A stretch of DNA of 64,000 bases, taken from Dipteronia dyeriana (taxonomy: Eukaryota > Streptophyta > Magnoliopsida > Sapindales > Sapindaceae). The translations under genes and the position numbers were made by a program. The notes under the pieces are model-generated. The model was not told the DNA's origin. It ran no database searches and saw only the letters and a list, made by a program, of their open reading frames with translations. The stretch spans positions 66,351,192 through 66,415,191 of the forward strand of contig CM065300.1 in NCBI GenBank assembly GCA_032871835.1, written 5' to 3'. This document shows, piece by piece, positions 22,160-33,913 of this stretch (position 1 is the stretch's first letter; each line of letters starts with the position of its first letter).

Positions 22160-24682
22160 TTGTAACATTATGTTGAATTGAATGATATGGTGCACATGGC
22201 CATTAAGGTGGAACAACAACTGAAGAGGAAGGGTTCCACGCGATTTGGGCAACATTATGGTTCTTCTTCATCATGGAAACCGAATTGGAGAAAGAGGGAT
22301 GACCAGCTTAGTTTCAAGGCCAAAGTCGAACTTTACAAAGATCACAAGGCTAGAGGCATACCAAATCAAGGTAAATCAGATTCCCAACCTTCTAGAAACC
22401 GAGTTGAGAACAGGTCATATTCCATCTTAGTGTCCAAATAAGAGAATCATGATTTTGAAATATGATAGTGATATCGAAACCGAAAGTGAATCTGATGATG
22501 AGTCCATGCCACCTTTGGAGGATGCAAATGACATTGAATATCTGATGGATGGAGAGCTTTTGGTCACTAGAAGAGCTTTTAGTGTGCAAGCCAAAGAAGA
22601 TGATAAGGTACAACGTGAAAATATTTTTCACACCCGATGTCATGTTAATAATAAGGTTTGTAGCATGATTATTGATGGGGGAAGTTGTACTAATGTGGCT
22701 AGCTCTAGTTTGGTGGAAACGTTGAATTTAGCCACTTTGAAGCACCCAAAACCTTATAAGCTACAATGGTTGAATGATAGTGGAGAAATCAAAGTGACTA
22801 AACAGGTGATGGTGTCATTCTCCATTGGGAAGTACAAAAATGAAGTTTTGTGTGATGTGGTACCAATGTATGCTGGCTATATCCTTTTGGGGCGACCATG
22901 GCAGTTTGATAGGAATGTAACTCATGATGGTTATAACAATAGATACTCATTTGAACTCAATAAAAAGTCAATCACTCTTGTACCCTTAAACCCAAGATAA
23001 GTGTATGAAGGTCAAGTGAGGTTAAAAAAAAAAGAGTTGTAAAAAACGAGAGTGAGAGTTAAAAAGGAAAAGAGACTGAAAAATAAAAAAAAATAAAAAA
23101 AAAGTGAAAAGGAAAGAGGAAATTCGGCTGATGAGAAAAAAGACAAGTGAACTTCTATGTAAAAGAGAGTGAGATCAAAAAATCCTTAATTTTCAAATCA
23201 GTCAATGATTGTACTCTTGTACAAAGAGGCTTGTTTAAGTACTAATAAAATAAACTCTTTTTTGCCTAGTGTTATTTCTCTTTTGCAGGACTTTGATGAA
23301 GTGTTTCCTGAAGAGATGCCTATTAGTTTACTACTGATAAGGGGAATTGAGCATCAAATTGATTTTGTACTTGGAGCACCCATCCCAAATAGATCAGCCT
23401 ATAGAAATAATCTTGAGGAGATAAAGAAACTTCAAAGGCGGGTTAGTTAGCTCATGGAGAAGGGGTATGTACGTGAAAGCATGAGTCCTTGTATGGTTCC
23501 CCGTATTGCTTGTGCCTAAGAATGATGCAATACGGAGAATATGTATTGATTGTCGTGCCATCCACAATATCATTTTAAAGTATCGACTACCTATATCTAG
23601 ATTATAGGATATGCTTGATGAATTGCATGGTTCTTATTTTTTTACCAAAATTGATCTTATAAGTGGATATCATCAAATTAGGATGAAAGAAGATGATGAA
23701 TGACAAACTGCTTTTAAAATAAAATATGGTTTATATGAGTGGTTAGTTATGCCGTTTGGATTAACTAATACACCAAGTACTTTTATGAGATTATTGAACC
23801 ATGTTTACGTGCTTTTATCAGAAAATTTATGGTTGTTTACTTTGATGACATTCTGATTTACAACAAAAACTTAGATGAGCATGTTGAACATTTAAAACTT
23901 GTTTTAGATGTTTTAAAAATAGAAAAGTTGTTTGCTAATCTCAGAAAGTGTATCTTTTTGCACGGATAGGCTTGTATTTTTAGGTTTTGTTGTTAGTACT
24001 AAGGAAATTGGGGTGGATGAAGAAAAGGTTAAGGCAATTAAGGAGTGGACGAAACCTACAAGTGTAGGATAAGTGAGAAGTTTACATGGGTTGGCTAGTT
24101 TCTATAAGAGGTTTGTGAAAGATTTTAGTAGCCTAGCCGCACCTTTAGCTGAAGTATTTAATATGACTTTATCTGTCTTGTTATGTGCTATAATACAAAA
24201 GAATTTAAAAACATGGGAAGAATGTTTGCCGCATGTAGAGTTTGCATATAATAATAATGTGCATTCTGCAACTCAGTTTTCACATTTTAAAATTGTATAT
24301 GGTTTTAATCCATCAACTCCTTTGGATTTAATTTTTTTACTTGTGAATAAACATGTTAACTTGGATGAGAAGAAATGGGCAGATTTTGTTAAGAAAATCT
24401 ATAAAAAAGCTTGGCAAAACATCGAGAGGAGAGCTAAGCAATATGCAAACCAAGCTAATAAATGGTGCATATGAGGAAGGAACGGTTTCCAGTTCATCGG
24501 CATTCTAAACTACTTTCAAGGGGAGATGGCCCATCTCAAGTGATTGAAAGGATCAATGACAATGCCTACAAGCTAGATCTTCCAAGTGAGTATAATGTTA
24601 GTGTAAGCTTTAATGTTTCTAATATGTCTCCTTTTGATGTAGGTGACGATTTGAGGATAAATCCTTTTCAAAAAGGAGGGAA
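22160..24682 (+). pseudogene. gypsy gag-pol remnant with internal deletion
   Basis: The gag C-terminus is at 22160-22441 (MVHMAIKVEQQLKRKGSTRF). Protease is at 22620-22960 (CSMIIDGGSCTNVASSSLVE, LLGRPWQFDR). Reverse transcriptase is in broken frames at 23280-23960 ([52 protein letters not shown]). RNase H and most of integrase are missing: RT-proximal sequence (SLHGLASFYKRFVKDFSSLA, 24075-24140) passes near 24160-24190 straight into the integrase end (LPHVEFAYNNNVHSATQFS). The tail (KGGNDENK) runs into the LTR. Many stops and frameshifts. It cannot move on its own. Confidence 0.88.
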
Positions 24683-25427
24683 TGATGAGAATAAATGAGT
24701 TGTTCCAAGGGATCCATTGCATGTTCCAGTTGGCCCAATAATAAGAGCAAGGGCTAAGAGATTCAAAAAAACAATCAATGGCCTGATTCAAGAAACTTGG
24801 CCTGATTCTGAAACATTGAAGTCCAAGATCATCAAGGCAACTAATTGGGCTGAATAAGAAAGCTTGGACATGCGTCACAACATGGGTATATGGTTGGAGG
24901 AGATTCTCATTTCAGTATATTTCCTATTTTATTATCCAATGAATAATGAGTTGATTCTTTCCAAATAAGGAGCAAGTCAACTAGTTGCTAGTTTCAGTCT
25001 TTATTTCTTTCCTGATTGTAAGGCAATTATTGCCCATTCACTTTCCTAATTGTAAAGGCATTTATTGCCAAATGTTTGTTCCTTTTCTTGTGCTAGGCGT
25101 GTAGCCTTTCTTTTCCTTTTTAGGTCTTAGATAATTTTAGTTTAAAAGGGATGCATGAATGTCTTGTGGAGCTGTTTTTGAATGGAAATAATATTGAGAG
25201 TGTTTTCTTTTTGGTTCTTAAAACCCTAACTTATCACTCACAATTCCTTTCTCGTTATTGAGTGTGGTGCCTACAATATTTCTTATACATTTGGTTCTTA
25301 TCTCCTTAAAGATAATGGGTCAATGTGCTTTTATAGTCTTTGTTATAAATCTGAATTAGAACATGATCCTAATTACATTACCTTCTATTGGTTATAGGTT
25401 TCACTACTATTGGTGATGTTCATATCA
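24683..25427 (+). repeat. 3' LTR of the gypsy element
   Basis: This is 745 bp, uninterrupted. It shows the empty state of the site that was hit in the 5' LTR. It begins TGATGAGAATAAA and ends CATATCA. Confidence 0.88.
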
Positions 25428-25432
25428 GTGTG

Positions 25433-25745
25433 TGCGTGTGTTGCCATTTAATTTGATGCAGGAGCAGATCATGAAGCCACTGTTTCAGCCAATTAAACCA
25501 AATAAAGAGGCTGGAATTTTTTATCAGTAGTCCAGGTTTGGTTGTTAGGTTAAGTTCCAAGTAACAACTTAATTTAATTCAGTACTTAATCATATCTAGA
25601 ACGTAGTACATAAATACAGGGATGGGAAGCTCTAAGACTCTAGTTCCTAACACAACAAATGGTGCGGCATTTACACTTTCTTAGAATATAAAGTTATATG
25701 ATGTGTTAACGTTACCGAAGGTGTATGTATGTATATATATATATA
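25433..25745. other. intergenic DNA
   Basis: No gene seen. It ends in a TATG/TA microsatellite (about 25722-25745) that borders the second MITE copy. Confidence 0.5.
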
Positions 25746-25921
25746 GTCCTTTTCTCCTCAGTGTTTACCGATATAACTTATATCAGTGCGTTACACGTGG
25801 CCCATTGATTATGAAAAAGCTTTGACAAGTGCATACACGTTGAGTCAAATTATGTAAATCCAATGGTCTACATCCAACGCACCGATGAATTTATATAAAT
25901 GTGCACTAACTTGAAAATTTG
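25746..25921. mobile_element. MITE copy 2, inverted relative to copy 1
   Basis: This is 176 bp. Its reverse complement matches 18287-18464 throughout (shared TGCGTTGGATGTAGACCATT and TGTATGCACTT). TA-rich repeats flank it, with an AG run on the right. Several substitutions separate the two copies. Confidence 0.8.
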
Positions 25922-26220
25922 TATATAGAGAGAGAGAGATAGAGAGAGAGAGAGATCTTCCTACATAAATCATTCATTCATTCATTTGTAATCTTTTATT
26001 TTCTAGTGATTCTCTACCTAGCTTCTTAATTTCTAGACTCTAAATCTTTCAATGGTCTTGCATCAATATTGTGTCTGGGATGTTAATTTACACTCCCCAG
26101 AGCTGAGCTCACAAATGTATGAATAAATTTTAGCAACTCTATGTATTGCCTTATATTATATAATCTGTAGGTACAGCCGAGCTATATATCTCTATTTTTT
26201 CTTTTAAGCAGTTTTTCTTG

Positions 26221-26222
<2 letters not shown>
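25922..26222. other. intergenic DNA with GA repeat
   Basis: An AGAGAG tract lies at 25927-25955 and CATTCATTCATT near 25971-25984. No gene is seen. Confidence 0.5.

Positions 26223-26278
<56 letters not shown>
26223..26278. repeat. (TA)n microsatellite
   Basis: A pure TA run of over 50 bp. Confidence 0.95.
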
Positions 26279-26279
<1 letters not shown>

Positions 26280-26373
26280 TGATACCTATTTCCAATTATT
26301 TGAGTTTTTATAAATGAACTTACATTTTTAGGTGTATTTATTACCAACATGATATCAAATCTAATTTTGTAAA

Positions 26374-27080
26374 TGTTGGAATATGTGAAGCCAGAAACTA
26401 GCATAAACGAGTTCCAGTAGGTGGCACGGTGAAGTCTGCGGCGTAGACAGAAGCTCGGACCGCGGTATACACAGCGGTGGTGTCCAAGCTTGACAAGCTA
26501 TGTTGACCACGACGCAAACATAGTGCACATACTGGGATCTATGAAGTGATGTTCTCCAGTGGTGTCAAGAGATGAGGACCGTGACGTAGATACATACCTA
26601 CACAGTGGTCTAGACAGTGGTAGTGGTGGATTTTGTGAGAAATAGGAAATCTTGCATAGAGAAGTAATTGGAAAAGGAAATAGATTCCAATTGGGATTTA
26701 GCTAACCCTAGTTCTCCCATATAAATACTCTGATATGTGTACTCTAATAAAGTGCGTTGTGTGTGAGAAAAATTGCTAGAGAGAGAGAGAGCAATTGTAG
26801 AGAGACTGAAAGAGAGACAGAGAGATTATAATCAGCTTTGAGAAATAGTGGATTGAGTGTGGTGTGCTCCGTAGACATAGGTAAATTGTTGAACCAAGTA
26901 AAATCTTTGTTGTCTTCTTTCTTCTTATTGTTTTCTATTATTTGTGTTTGTGATTGGATTTGTGGACATAGGTAAATTGTTGAACCAAGTAAAATCTTTG
27001 TTGTCTTCTTTCTTCTTATTGCTTTCTAATATTTGTGTTTGTGATTGGATTTGTGTATGTGCGATTTTTCTCAGACAACA
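26374..27080 (+). repeat. 5' LTR of the Tork-type element, with a 91-bp internal duplication
   Basis: This is 707 bp against 607 bp for the 3' LTR. Most of the difference is a direct 91-bp duplication (26874-26964 and 26965-27055, each starting GACATAGGTAAATTGTTG) that the 3' LTR has once. Confidence 0.9.
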
Positions 27081-27165
27081 ACTGATATCAAAGCCAGGTT
27101 AGGGCAGACTATTTTTTTCACAGATAAATCTTGGTTTTCTAGAGGTCATCGATTTCGTCGTAGAG

Positions 27166-30100
27166 ATGGAGTCAGAGAAGGAAACATATAAGATTGAGAA
27201 ATTCAATGGAAATTTTAACTTTTGAAAGATGTAGATGGAGGATTATTTGTACTAGAAGGATCTGTATTGACCGATAAAATAGAGACCAAAGGATATGACC
27301 AATGAAGATTAGGAAAAGAAACGAAAACAGAAGAAATTTGATGATGATGATTTTGAACTCCTGGAACGAAAAGCTTTGGGAGCAATTCGTCTCAGTTCGA
27401 TAAAGTAGATCACCTTCATCGTAAAGGATGAACAGACTACCAAAGATCTAATGGATACTCTATCATACCTATACGAACAGCCTTATGCGGTAAAGAAAGT
27501 CCACATTGTCAAGAAGTTATCAACCTTAAAGATGGCGGAAGGTTAGAACTTTAAAGATTTTCTAAATCAATTCAACGAAGTAAGAGGCGGGTTATGTTCT
27601 TTGTCTATGGGTTTTTATGAGGAGTTTATGGCGACGTTTCTACTCACCCAATAGCCAGAAAGTTGGAAGATGACAAGCCAATCGATTGTCGACTCGTTCG
27701 GGAATGAAAAATTGAATCTTCAATAGGTTGTGAACATGATCATGACCGAAGAGATCAAGATGCGTGAAGAGAGATCAGGGGCGTTTACATCTTCAGCAAT
27801 GAATTTGGAAGGTAGGGAAGGCAAGAGTAGAAATCAGAACACGAATAAATGGGGAAGATCAAAGTCTAGAGGAAAGTTAAAACCAAAAATCAAGCTAACT
27901 ATTTGAGAAACCAACAACGAACCAAAAAGGATGTATAGTGCTGGAACTGTGGTAAGAAAGACCATTTCTCGTATAAGTGTAGATCTAAGAAAAAAGTTAA
28001 GGGTAAGAACAATGTGAATTGTGTATCAGAGGAGTCAGATGACTGCCTTATCTGATTGTTGGAAAGCAAGATGGAGTCTTGGGTCCTGGATTCGGGAGTG
28101 TCTTTCCATGCCACACCTCACAGAGAGTTGTTCGAGAACTACATCTTCAAAAATTTAGGTAAGGTGTATCTTGGTGACGATCAAGCATGCGACATTACCG
28201 ATAAGGGAGATACAAAGATTCAACTGTTAGGGTTAGTTTGGAAGCTCAACAATGTGAGGCACTTCAGGAAGAATTTGATCTCCATTGGGCAACTAGAGTC
28301 TAATTTTTACGTGACAACTTTCAAAGGTGATAAGTAGAAGATCTTGAAAGGAGCTATGTCAATCGCCCGAGGAGGAGCTATGATAATCGCCCGAGGAAGT
28401 AAGATTGGGTCGCTTTACACAATCACGGATGGTTATAGTTCAGTCGCTATGGCCGAAGGTAAAGATGATCTAAACTTGGGGCACTAGAGGCTTGGGAACA
28501 TGAGTACTCAGAGGCTGAAGTGTCTGCATTCGAGAGGTAAATTGCCAGAGTTAAAATTTTATGTAGTTGATTTCTATTAGAGCTACATTTTTGAAAAACA
28601 GAAGTGAGTGAGCTTCAAGAGGACCAGTAAATGAGAAGCTGGAACTAGTGCACACCAATGTTTGGGGTCTAGCTTCAGTCTCATCAACCAGAGGTAAACA
28701 GTATTTCATCACTTTCATCGATGATCATTCCAAAAAGGTAAGGGTCTACTTCTTACGACACAAGTCTGATGTGTTTAAGGCTTTCAGGAAGTGGAAAGCT
28801 GTGGTTGAGAATGAGAAAAGTTTGAAGATCAAAAAGTTGCATTCAGACAATGGTAGAGAGTATGAAGACAATGAGTTCAAGAAGTTTTGCTACCAGAGCA
28901 GAATAAAGATCATTAGGAAGGTTCCTAGAACTCCACAATAGAATGGCATAGCGGAACGGATGAGCAGGGCAATGACCGAGAGAGCCAAAAGCATGAGGTT
29001 GCATTTAGGGTTGCTAAAATAGTTCTATATAGAAGCAGTCAATACAACAACATATTTGATCAATAAACGATCATCAAATCCCTTGGATCTCACTATACCA
29101 GAGGAGATCTGGACTGGGAAAGAGGTAAAACTTTATCATCTTAAAGAGTTAGGGTGTGTTTCTTATGTACATGTAGGTGATCATGCGATGAGTAAACTAG
29201 CGCCAAGTCAGTGAAGTGTACCTTAGTGGGCAATAGAGAAAATGAATTTGGTTACAAGCTGTGGGATGACCAAACCCGTAAGATAATCAGAAGTAGAGTT
29301 GTCGTCTTCAATGAAAGGATCATGTACAAAGATAGGAATACACAAGTGTCTGAACCAGAAGAACCAGAAGAGCCAGAGTATTTTAGGCCAGATGATGTAC
29401 CAGCTAGAGGGATCGTGGAACATATTAAACAGAATAATGATGAGTAAGGTGTATAGCCCCAGATTCAAGAACCTGTCCCACTTAGAGATGTTCCAGCGAC
29501 ACAGGCTCAAAGTACATGGAGAAGATCAACTCGAACTCCTATACCAAATAGAAAGTACTTGTAATACATGCTACTAACAGACGCGGGAGAACCTGAGTGC
29601 TATGATGAAGCTTGTCAGGGAGAAAATGTGAGCAAGTGGATGCTTGCAATGAAGGATGAGATGAAGTCGTTGGTATCTAGCCAAATTTGGAAGTTAGCCA
29701 AGTTTCTTGAATGAAAGAAAGCCCTACAGGATAAGTGGGTGTTTCGGATCAAAAAGGAACATTATGGTTCAAAGAGATACAAGACACGACTAGTAGTCAA
29801 AGGTTTCCAACAAATTAAAGGTATTGACTATTCTAAAAAAAAATTATCCAGTTGTTAAACTAACTATGATCCGGTTAGTGTTGAGTATTGTCGTACCAAA
29901 AAAGTTATATCTGGAGCAGTTAGATGTGATTAATGCCTTTCTTCATAGAGAATTGGAGGAAGAGATAAACATGAAGCAATCGGAGGGGTTTGAAGAAGAT
30001 GGCAAGGAAGAGTTGGTATGTAAGTTGACAAAGAGCTTTTAAGATTTCAAACAAGCTCCTCAATATTGGTACAAGAAGTTCGATGGGTTCATGCAAGGGA

Positions 30101-31104
30101 ATGGCTGCCTAAGATGCAATGTTGACTACTACTGCTACTTCAAAAGTGTTAAGTCTAGTTTCATAATATTGCTACTTTATGTTGATGACATGTTAGTAGC
30201 CGGTAAAAATTTAGAGGAGATTAATAACTTAAAGAAGCAACTCTCAAGTGAATTCGAGGTAAAGGATTTGGGTCCAGCAAAGAAAATCCTTGGAATGAGG
30301 ATTAGCATAGACAAACAGAAAGGTACATTGAAGGTTTCACAAGCAGAGTATATTCAAAAGGTGTTACAGAGATTCAGCATGGGTGATACGAAACCGATGA
30401 GAACACCTTTGGCTAGTCATTTTAGGTTGTCCAAGGATCGGAGTCTGAAGACGGAATAAGAGAAAGACTTCATGGCTAGAGTACCTTACGTTTCAGCTAT
30501 TGGAAGTCTAATGTATGCTATGACTTGCACAAGACTAGATATTTCCAAAGCAGTGGAAGTTGTGAGTTGATATATGTCCAATCCAGGCGAGCCTCACTGT
30601 GAGGCCTTGAAGTGGATCCTAAGATACTTGTGGGGTATGACAGAGAGATGTCTAACCTTCATAAGAGAAGAACTCAAGCTAGAAGGATATGTGGATTCAG
30701 ATTTTACCGGAGAGATGGACCATAAAAAAAGTACCACCGGATATGTGTTCATGATGGCTAGTACCACAATCAGCTGGGTGTCCCAGTTGTAGAAGATAGT
30801 GACAATCTCTACAACTGAATCGGAGTATGTGGCTGTGACAGAAGCAAGCAAGGAGTTGATATGGTTACTAGGGTTGTTAACCGAGTTAGGATTCAATCAG
30901 GTGATGAACGTTTTACATAGTGATAATCAAAGTGCAATACATTTGGCCAAGAATTTGGCATTCCATTCTAGGATCAAGCACATAGACTTGCGCTATCACT
31001 TCATTCGGTCGTTAATCGAAGAAGGAGTGTTGAAGTTAGTGAAAATTACAGGAACTAAAAATCGAGCTGATATTTTAACCAAGCCAATCACTACTGAAAA
31101 ATAG
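27166..31104 (+). pseudogene. Tork-type gag-pol, many stops
   Basis: Gag begins at ATG 27166 (MESEKETYKIEKFNGNFNF) and meets stops within 20 codons. A CCHC knuckle is at 27939-27980 (CWNCGKKDHFSYKC). The protease is at about 28080-28130, with WVLDSGVSFHATPH. Integrase runs 28640-29220 (ELVHTNVWG, FITFIDDHSKKVRVYFLRHK, KLHSDNGREY, NGIAERMSRAM). RT runs about 29640-30460 (YVDDMLVAG at 30178-30204). RNase H runs about 30660-31104 (TTESEYVAVTEASKELIW, SRIKHIDLRYHFIRSLIEEG). Stops are spread over all domains, and many are TAG or TGA at places where the family has Gln or Trp. This is the pattern left by decay of methylated cytosines. Not functional. Confidence 0.9.
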
Positions 31105-31233
31105 GAGTTCTGCACAACTTCAGTGGGTCTTCAAGAGTGAAGACGTGGGGAATGAGCGCACCATTTCTTATCCACTAAGTCATCAAAGAAGGATAGAGGA
31201 CGTCTATTGAGTTTTAGTCTTAAAGTGGGAGAT

Positions 31234-31840
31234 TGTTAGGATATATGAAGCTAGAAACTTGTATAAATGAGTTCTAGCAGGTGGCACAGCGGAGACCGCG
31301 GCGTAGGCAAGAGCTCGGACCGTGGCATACAAAGCAGTAGTGTCCAGGCGTGACAAGTTGTGCAGACCGCGGCACGGATATAGTGCACATACCCGGTCTA
31401 TAGAACGGTGTTCTCCAATGGTGTCAAGCGATGAGGACCGAGTGTAGAGACATGCCTACACAGCGGTCCAGACAGCGGTAGTGGCGGATTTTGTGAGAAA
31501 TAGAAAATCCTGCGTATATAAGTAATTGGAAAAGGAAATAAATTTCAATTGGGATTTGGCTAACCCTAGTGCTCCCATATAAATACTACCATCATGTGTA
31601 CTCTGATAAAGTGCGTAATGTGTGAGAAAAATGGCTAGAGAGAGCAATTGAAGAGAGACTAAAAGAGAGACATATATTTTAATCAACTCTGAGAAATAGT
31701 GGATTGAGTGTGGTACGCTCCATGGACATAGGCAGATTGTTGAATCACGTAAACTCTTTGGTGTCTTCTCTCTTCTTATTGTTTTCTATTATTTTTGTTT
31801 GTGATTGGATTTGTGTGTGTATGATTTTGCTCAGACAACA
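31234..31840 (+). repeat. 3' LTR of the Tork-type element
   Basis: This is 607 bp, preceded by the purine tract at 31222-31233. It has a single copy of the 91-bp segment that is doubled in the 5' LTR. Confidence 0.9.
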
Positions 31841-32053
31841 TTAAAAAGGCTCAAAGTTTAGTTCCCCCACATGCATATGCTACTTTTATTTGCATTTAGT
31901 AATCGATCTGCGAAGTTGTATTTGGATGTGGTCAATGTGCCAAACTCTAACACGTGAAATAGGTGTGTACTTCAGTACTTGAAGTGCATAAATACTATTA
32001 TTAGGGTTTTTATGCATAAACTTGAACTTTTTGTTTAGCAATTACTTGTATAA

Positions 32054-33007
32054 GATCATCTCCAACCTTGGAACCAATCAACAAAGTAATGCAAAAAACC
32101 TCTCCGGCCCAACGCCATTCTCCACGCCACTTTGCCTCCAACCATTTTTTTAATCCCTCATATTTTTTGAATTTATAATTTAAGCAACATTCTTTAATAC
32201 TTTTGCGATTTGATCCCTTATTTTATAAAATTATTTAATTACAGTTTTGCCCTATAAAATAAAATTTATTACAATTATATCTTTATAATTATCTAATGCT
32301 TTTGTTTAATATATATTTGTTTTAATTGAATTTTTTTTATATTAATATGTATAATAAACTAAAATAAAGTATATAATACAATAATTACTAAATGTCATTA
32401 ATAAGATAAAACAAAACAATTCAACGAACAAAAACATTACAAACATTAATGACAAATACTATAGAAATGACAACAACAATTTAGTAATCTGGAAGATCAT
32501 TTGTGGATCCTCCAAGATCATTGAAATATTAGGTAAAAGAAGGAGATGAGTTTTGAGATCCTTGGCCTTGTTGAACTCCTTTTACCAGAATTCTTGTTCG
32601 TTGAGTTTGATAATACTCACATACGGTTGGATCAGGTTCGGAATTCAAATCTTTATGGGATGAATATACTAATTCGGAAAATTAAATAACGATATGTACT
32701 TTTCATTCCGTGTTTGTTATTTCGTTTATGAAATGCAATGTCGAAGTTCAATTAATGATAAATGTAATATTTTAGTTCATTATACTTAATTTCTTAATTT
32801 ACTAATTTATGAATTTATGAATTTATCGTAAAATTATATTAATTGATGGGTGAAATGTTAATTGTTGAGAATCAATGAAAAGAGAATATTTAGGGAATAT
32901 TTTTTTCAGAGTAAAATTTATTACAATTGGTTGGAGATGGTAGAGTGGAAGTTGCTGTATTTTACTGTAAAGTTGCAATAAAATAGTAAAATGGGTTGGA
33001 GATGGCC
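32054..33007. mobile_element. PIF/Harbinger-like TIR element
   Basis: This is 954 bp. The ends are GATCATCTCCAACC at the left and GGTTGGAGATGGCC at the right, inverted with two changes, and TAA lies on both sides (32051-32053, 33008-33010). A 3-bp TAA/TTA target and this TIR type fit PIF/Harbinger. A minus-strand stretch near 32650-32480 reads as a decayed protein tail (EYYQTQRTRILVKGVQQGQG ... NDLPDY and stop) but has an in-frame stop. No transposase core is visible. Confidence 0.7.
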
Positions 33008-33010
33008 TAA

Positions 33011-33735
33011 TAGTTGATTACATGCATATGCTTTTTGTATTTATATTTGGTATAAATCTATATTTTGCCTTTGCAGGAGTATTTGGGTGTATACACATAC
33101 ATACTATTAGTATTTATGCTGCATTTTGGTATCCATATATGTGTTCGGGTTTGTTTAACATGTCAAACATGTATTTGGGGAAGGATCTTTGTCCATAAAA
33201 TGGTGGGTCCATATGAGATTGATTTGGATGTCAATAAAAAATTAAAAAATTAAAAAATTAAAAAATTAAAAAAGAGTGGGGGTGGCCGTATATCATATCA
33301 ATTAAATATTACTTTTGTAACCAGGGCAAATATATTCCAAGAAAGCAGAATTTTTCAAATTGTACTCAAAATAACGTGTATTTCCAATCATTGAAGTCAG
33401 GTTGCAAAGTCATCGACTCATTGGTCGTCATGACTCAAAACTTGGCAGCTAATATAGTTTTGAAAAGCCAATTTGTAAAGGTCGACAACCCCACCCCACT
33501 TCCAAATCCGTAAAAGGCTAGCCACCGGTACCACCAGCCCATTACCCAACTGCAAGCCAAAAAATTGTTACAATTTGTATGCACTAAAAAGATGCTTTTT
33601 ATCCCACATCATGTCACCATTTTAAGTCTGTTTTGCTGAAGTGTCACTCAAAGGTCCGATGTGGCTGGACTATATACTGCCACCATGCACTAGCCTTGGC
33701 TTGTACACACCCTTTATGCATCACTCCACACTCCT
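33011..33735. other. intergenic DNA and distal promoter of acidic-repeat gene 2
   Basis: It contains an ATTAAAAA repeat at about 33234-33275. No reading frame is convincing. The last 100 bases are richer in C and probably belong to the promoter of the gene at 33914. Confidence 0.5.
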
Positions 33736-33741
33736 CACGTG
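33736..33741 (+). promoter_or_regulatory. G-box CACGTG of acidic-repeat gene 2
   Basis: A perfect CACGTG in CTCACGTGGTG, 91 bp before the TATA box. Gene 1 has its G-box 88 bp before its TATA box. The CACGTGG context also fits an abscisic-acid response element. Confidence 0.65.
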
Positions 33742-33826
33742 GTGGGCTTGCGCCGAGATTATGGTCTCTTATGCTTCCACCTTCCTCTTCCTCTTCTCTG
33801 CTTTTCTCTATCTTCTCTGCTTCTCT

Positions 33827-33836
33827 CTATATATAA
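33827..33836 (+). promoter_or_regulatory. TATA box of acidic-repeat gene 2
   Basis: CTATATATAA within CTCTCTATATATAACC, 87 bp before the ATG, following a CT-rich tract. It is the counterpart of the box at 19126. Confidence 0.7.
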
Positions 33837-33913
33837 CCCAATCACTTCTACTCCATATTCAACACACGACACACTCTCCATATATATCTCTAGCTTTCCA
33901 AAAGCCATAGGAA

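Larger units (their letters stand above)
20262..25427 (+). mobile_element. Ty3/gypsy LTR retrotransposon, decayed, with nested insertion
   Basis: The element is 5166 bp. The 5' LTR (20262-21876) and 3' LTR (24683-25427) both start TGATGAGAATAAA. A primer site TGGTATCAAAGC lies 2 nt after the 5' LTR, and an AAAAAGGAGGGAA purine tract precedes the 3' LTR. Flanks are GTGTG on both sides (20257-20261, 25428-25432). It landed in a TG microsatellite. The 5' LTR is 870 bp longer, mainly because a TIR element was inserted at 20525. Confidence 0.88.
26374..31840 (+). mobile_element. Ty1/copia element of Tork/Tnt1 type, decayed
   Basis: The element is 5467 bp, with a 5' LTR at 26374-27080 and a 3' LTR at 31234-31840. 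The LTRs start TGTTGGA or TGTTAGG and end TCAGACAACA. A purine tract AAAGTGGGAGAT precedes the 3' LTR. The primer site after the 5' LTR is degenerate (CTGATATCAAAGCC). Flanks are GTAAA and TTAAA, a possible target duplication with one change. The pol order is Copia, and the RT wording (LLYVDDMLVAGKNLEEINNL) is typical of Tnt1 relatives. Confidence 0.9.
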
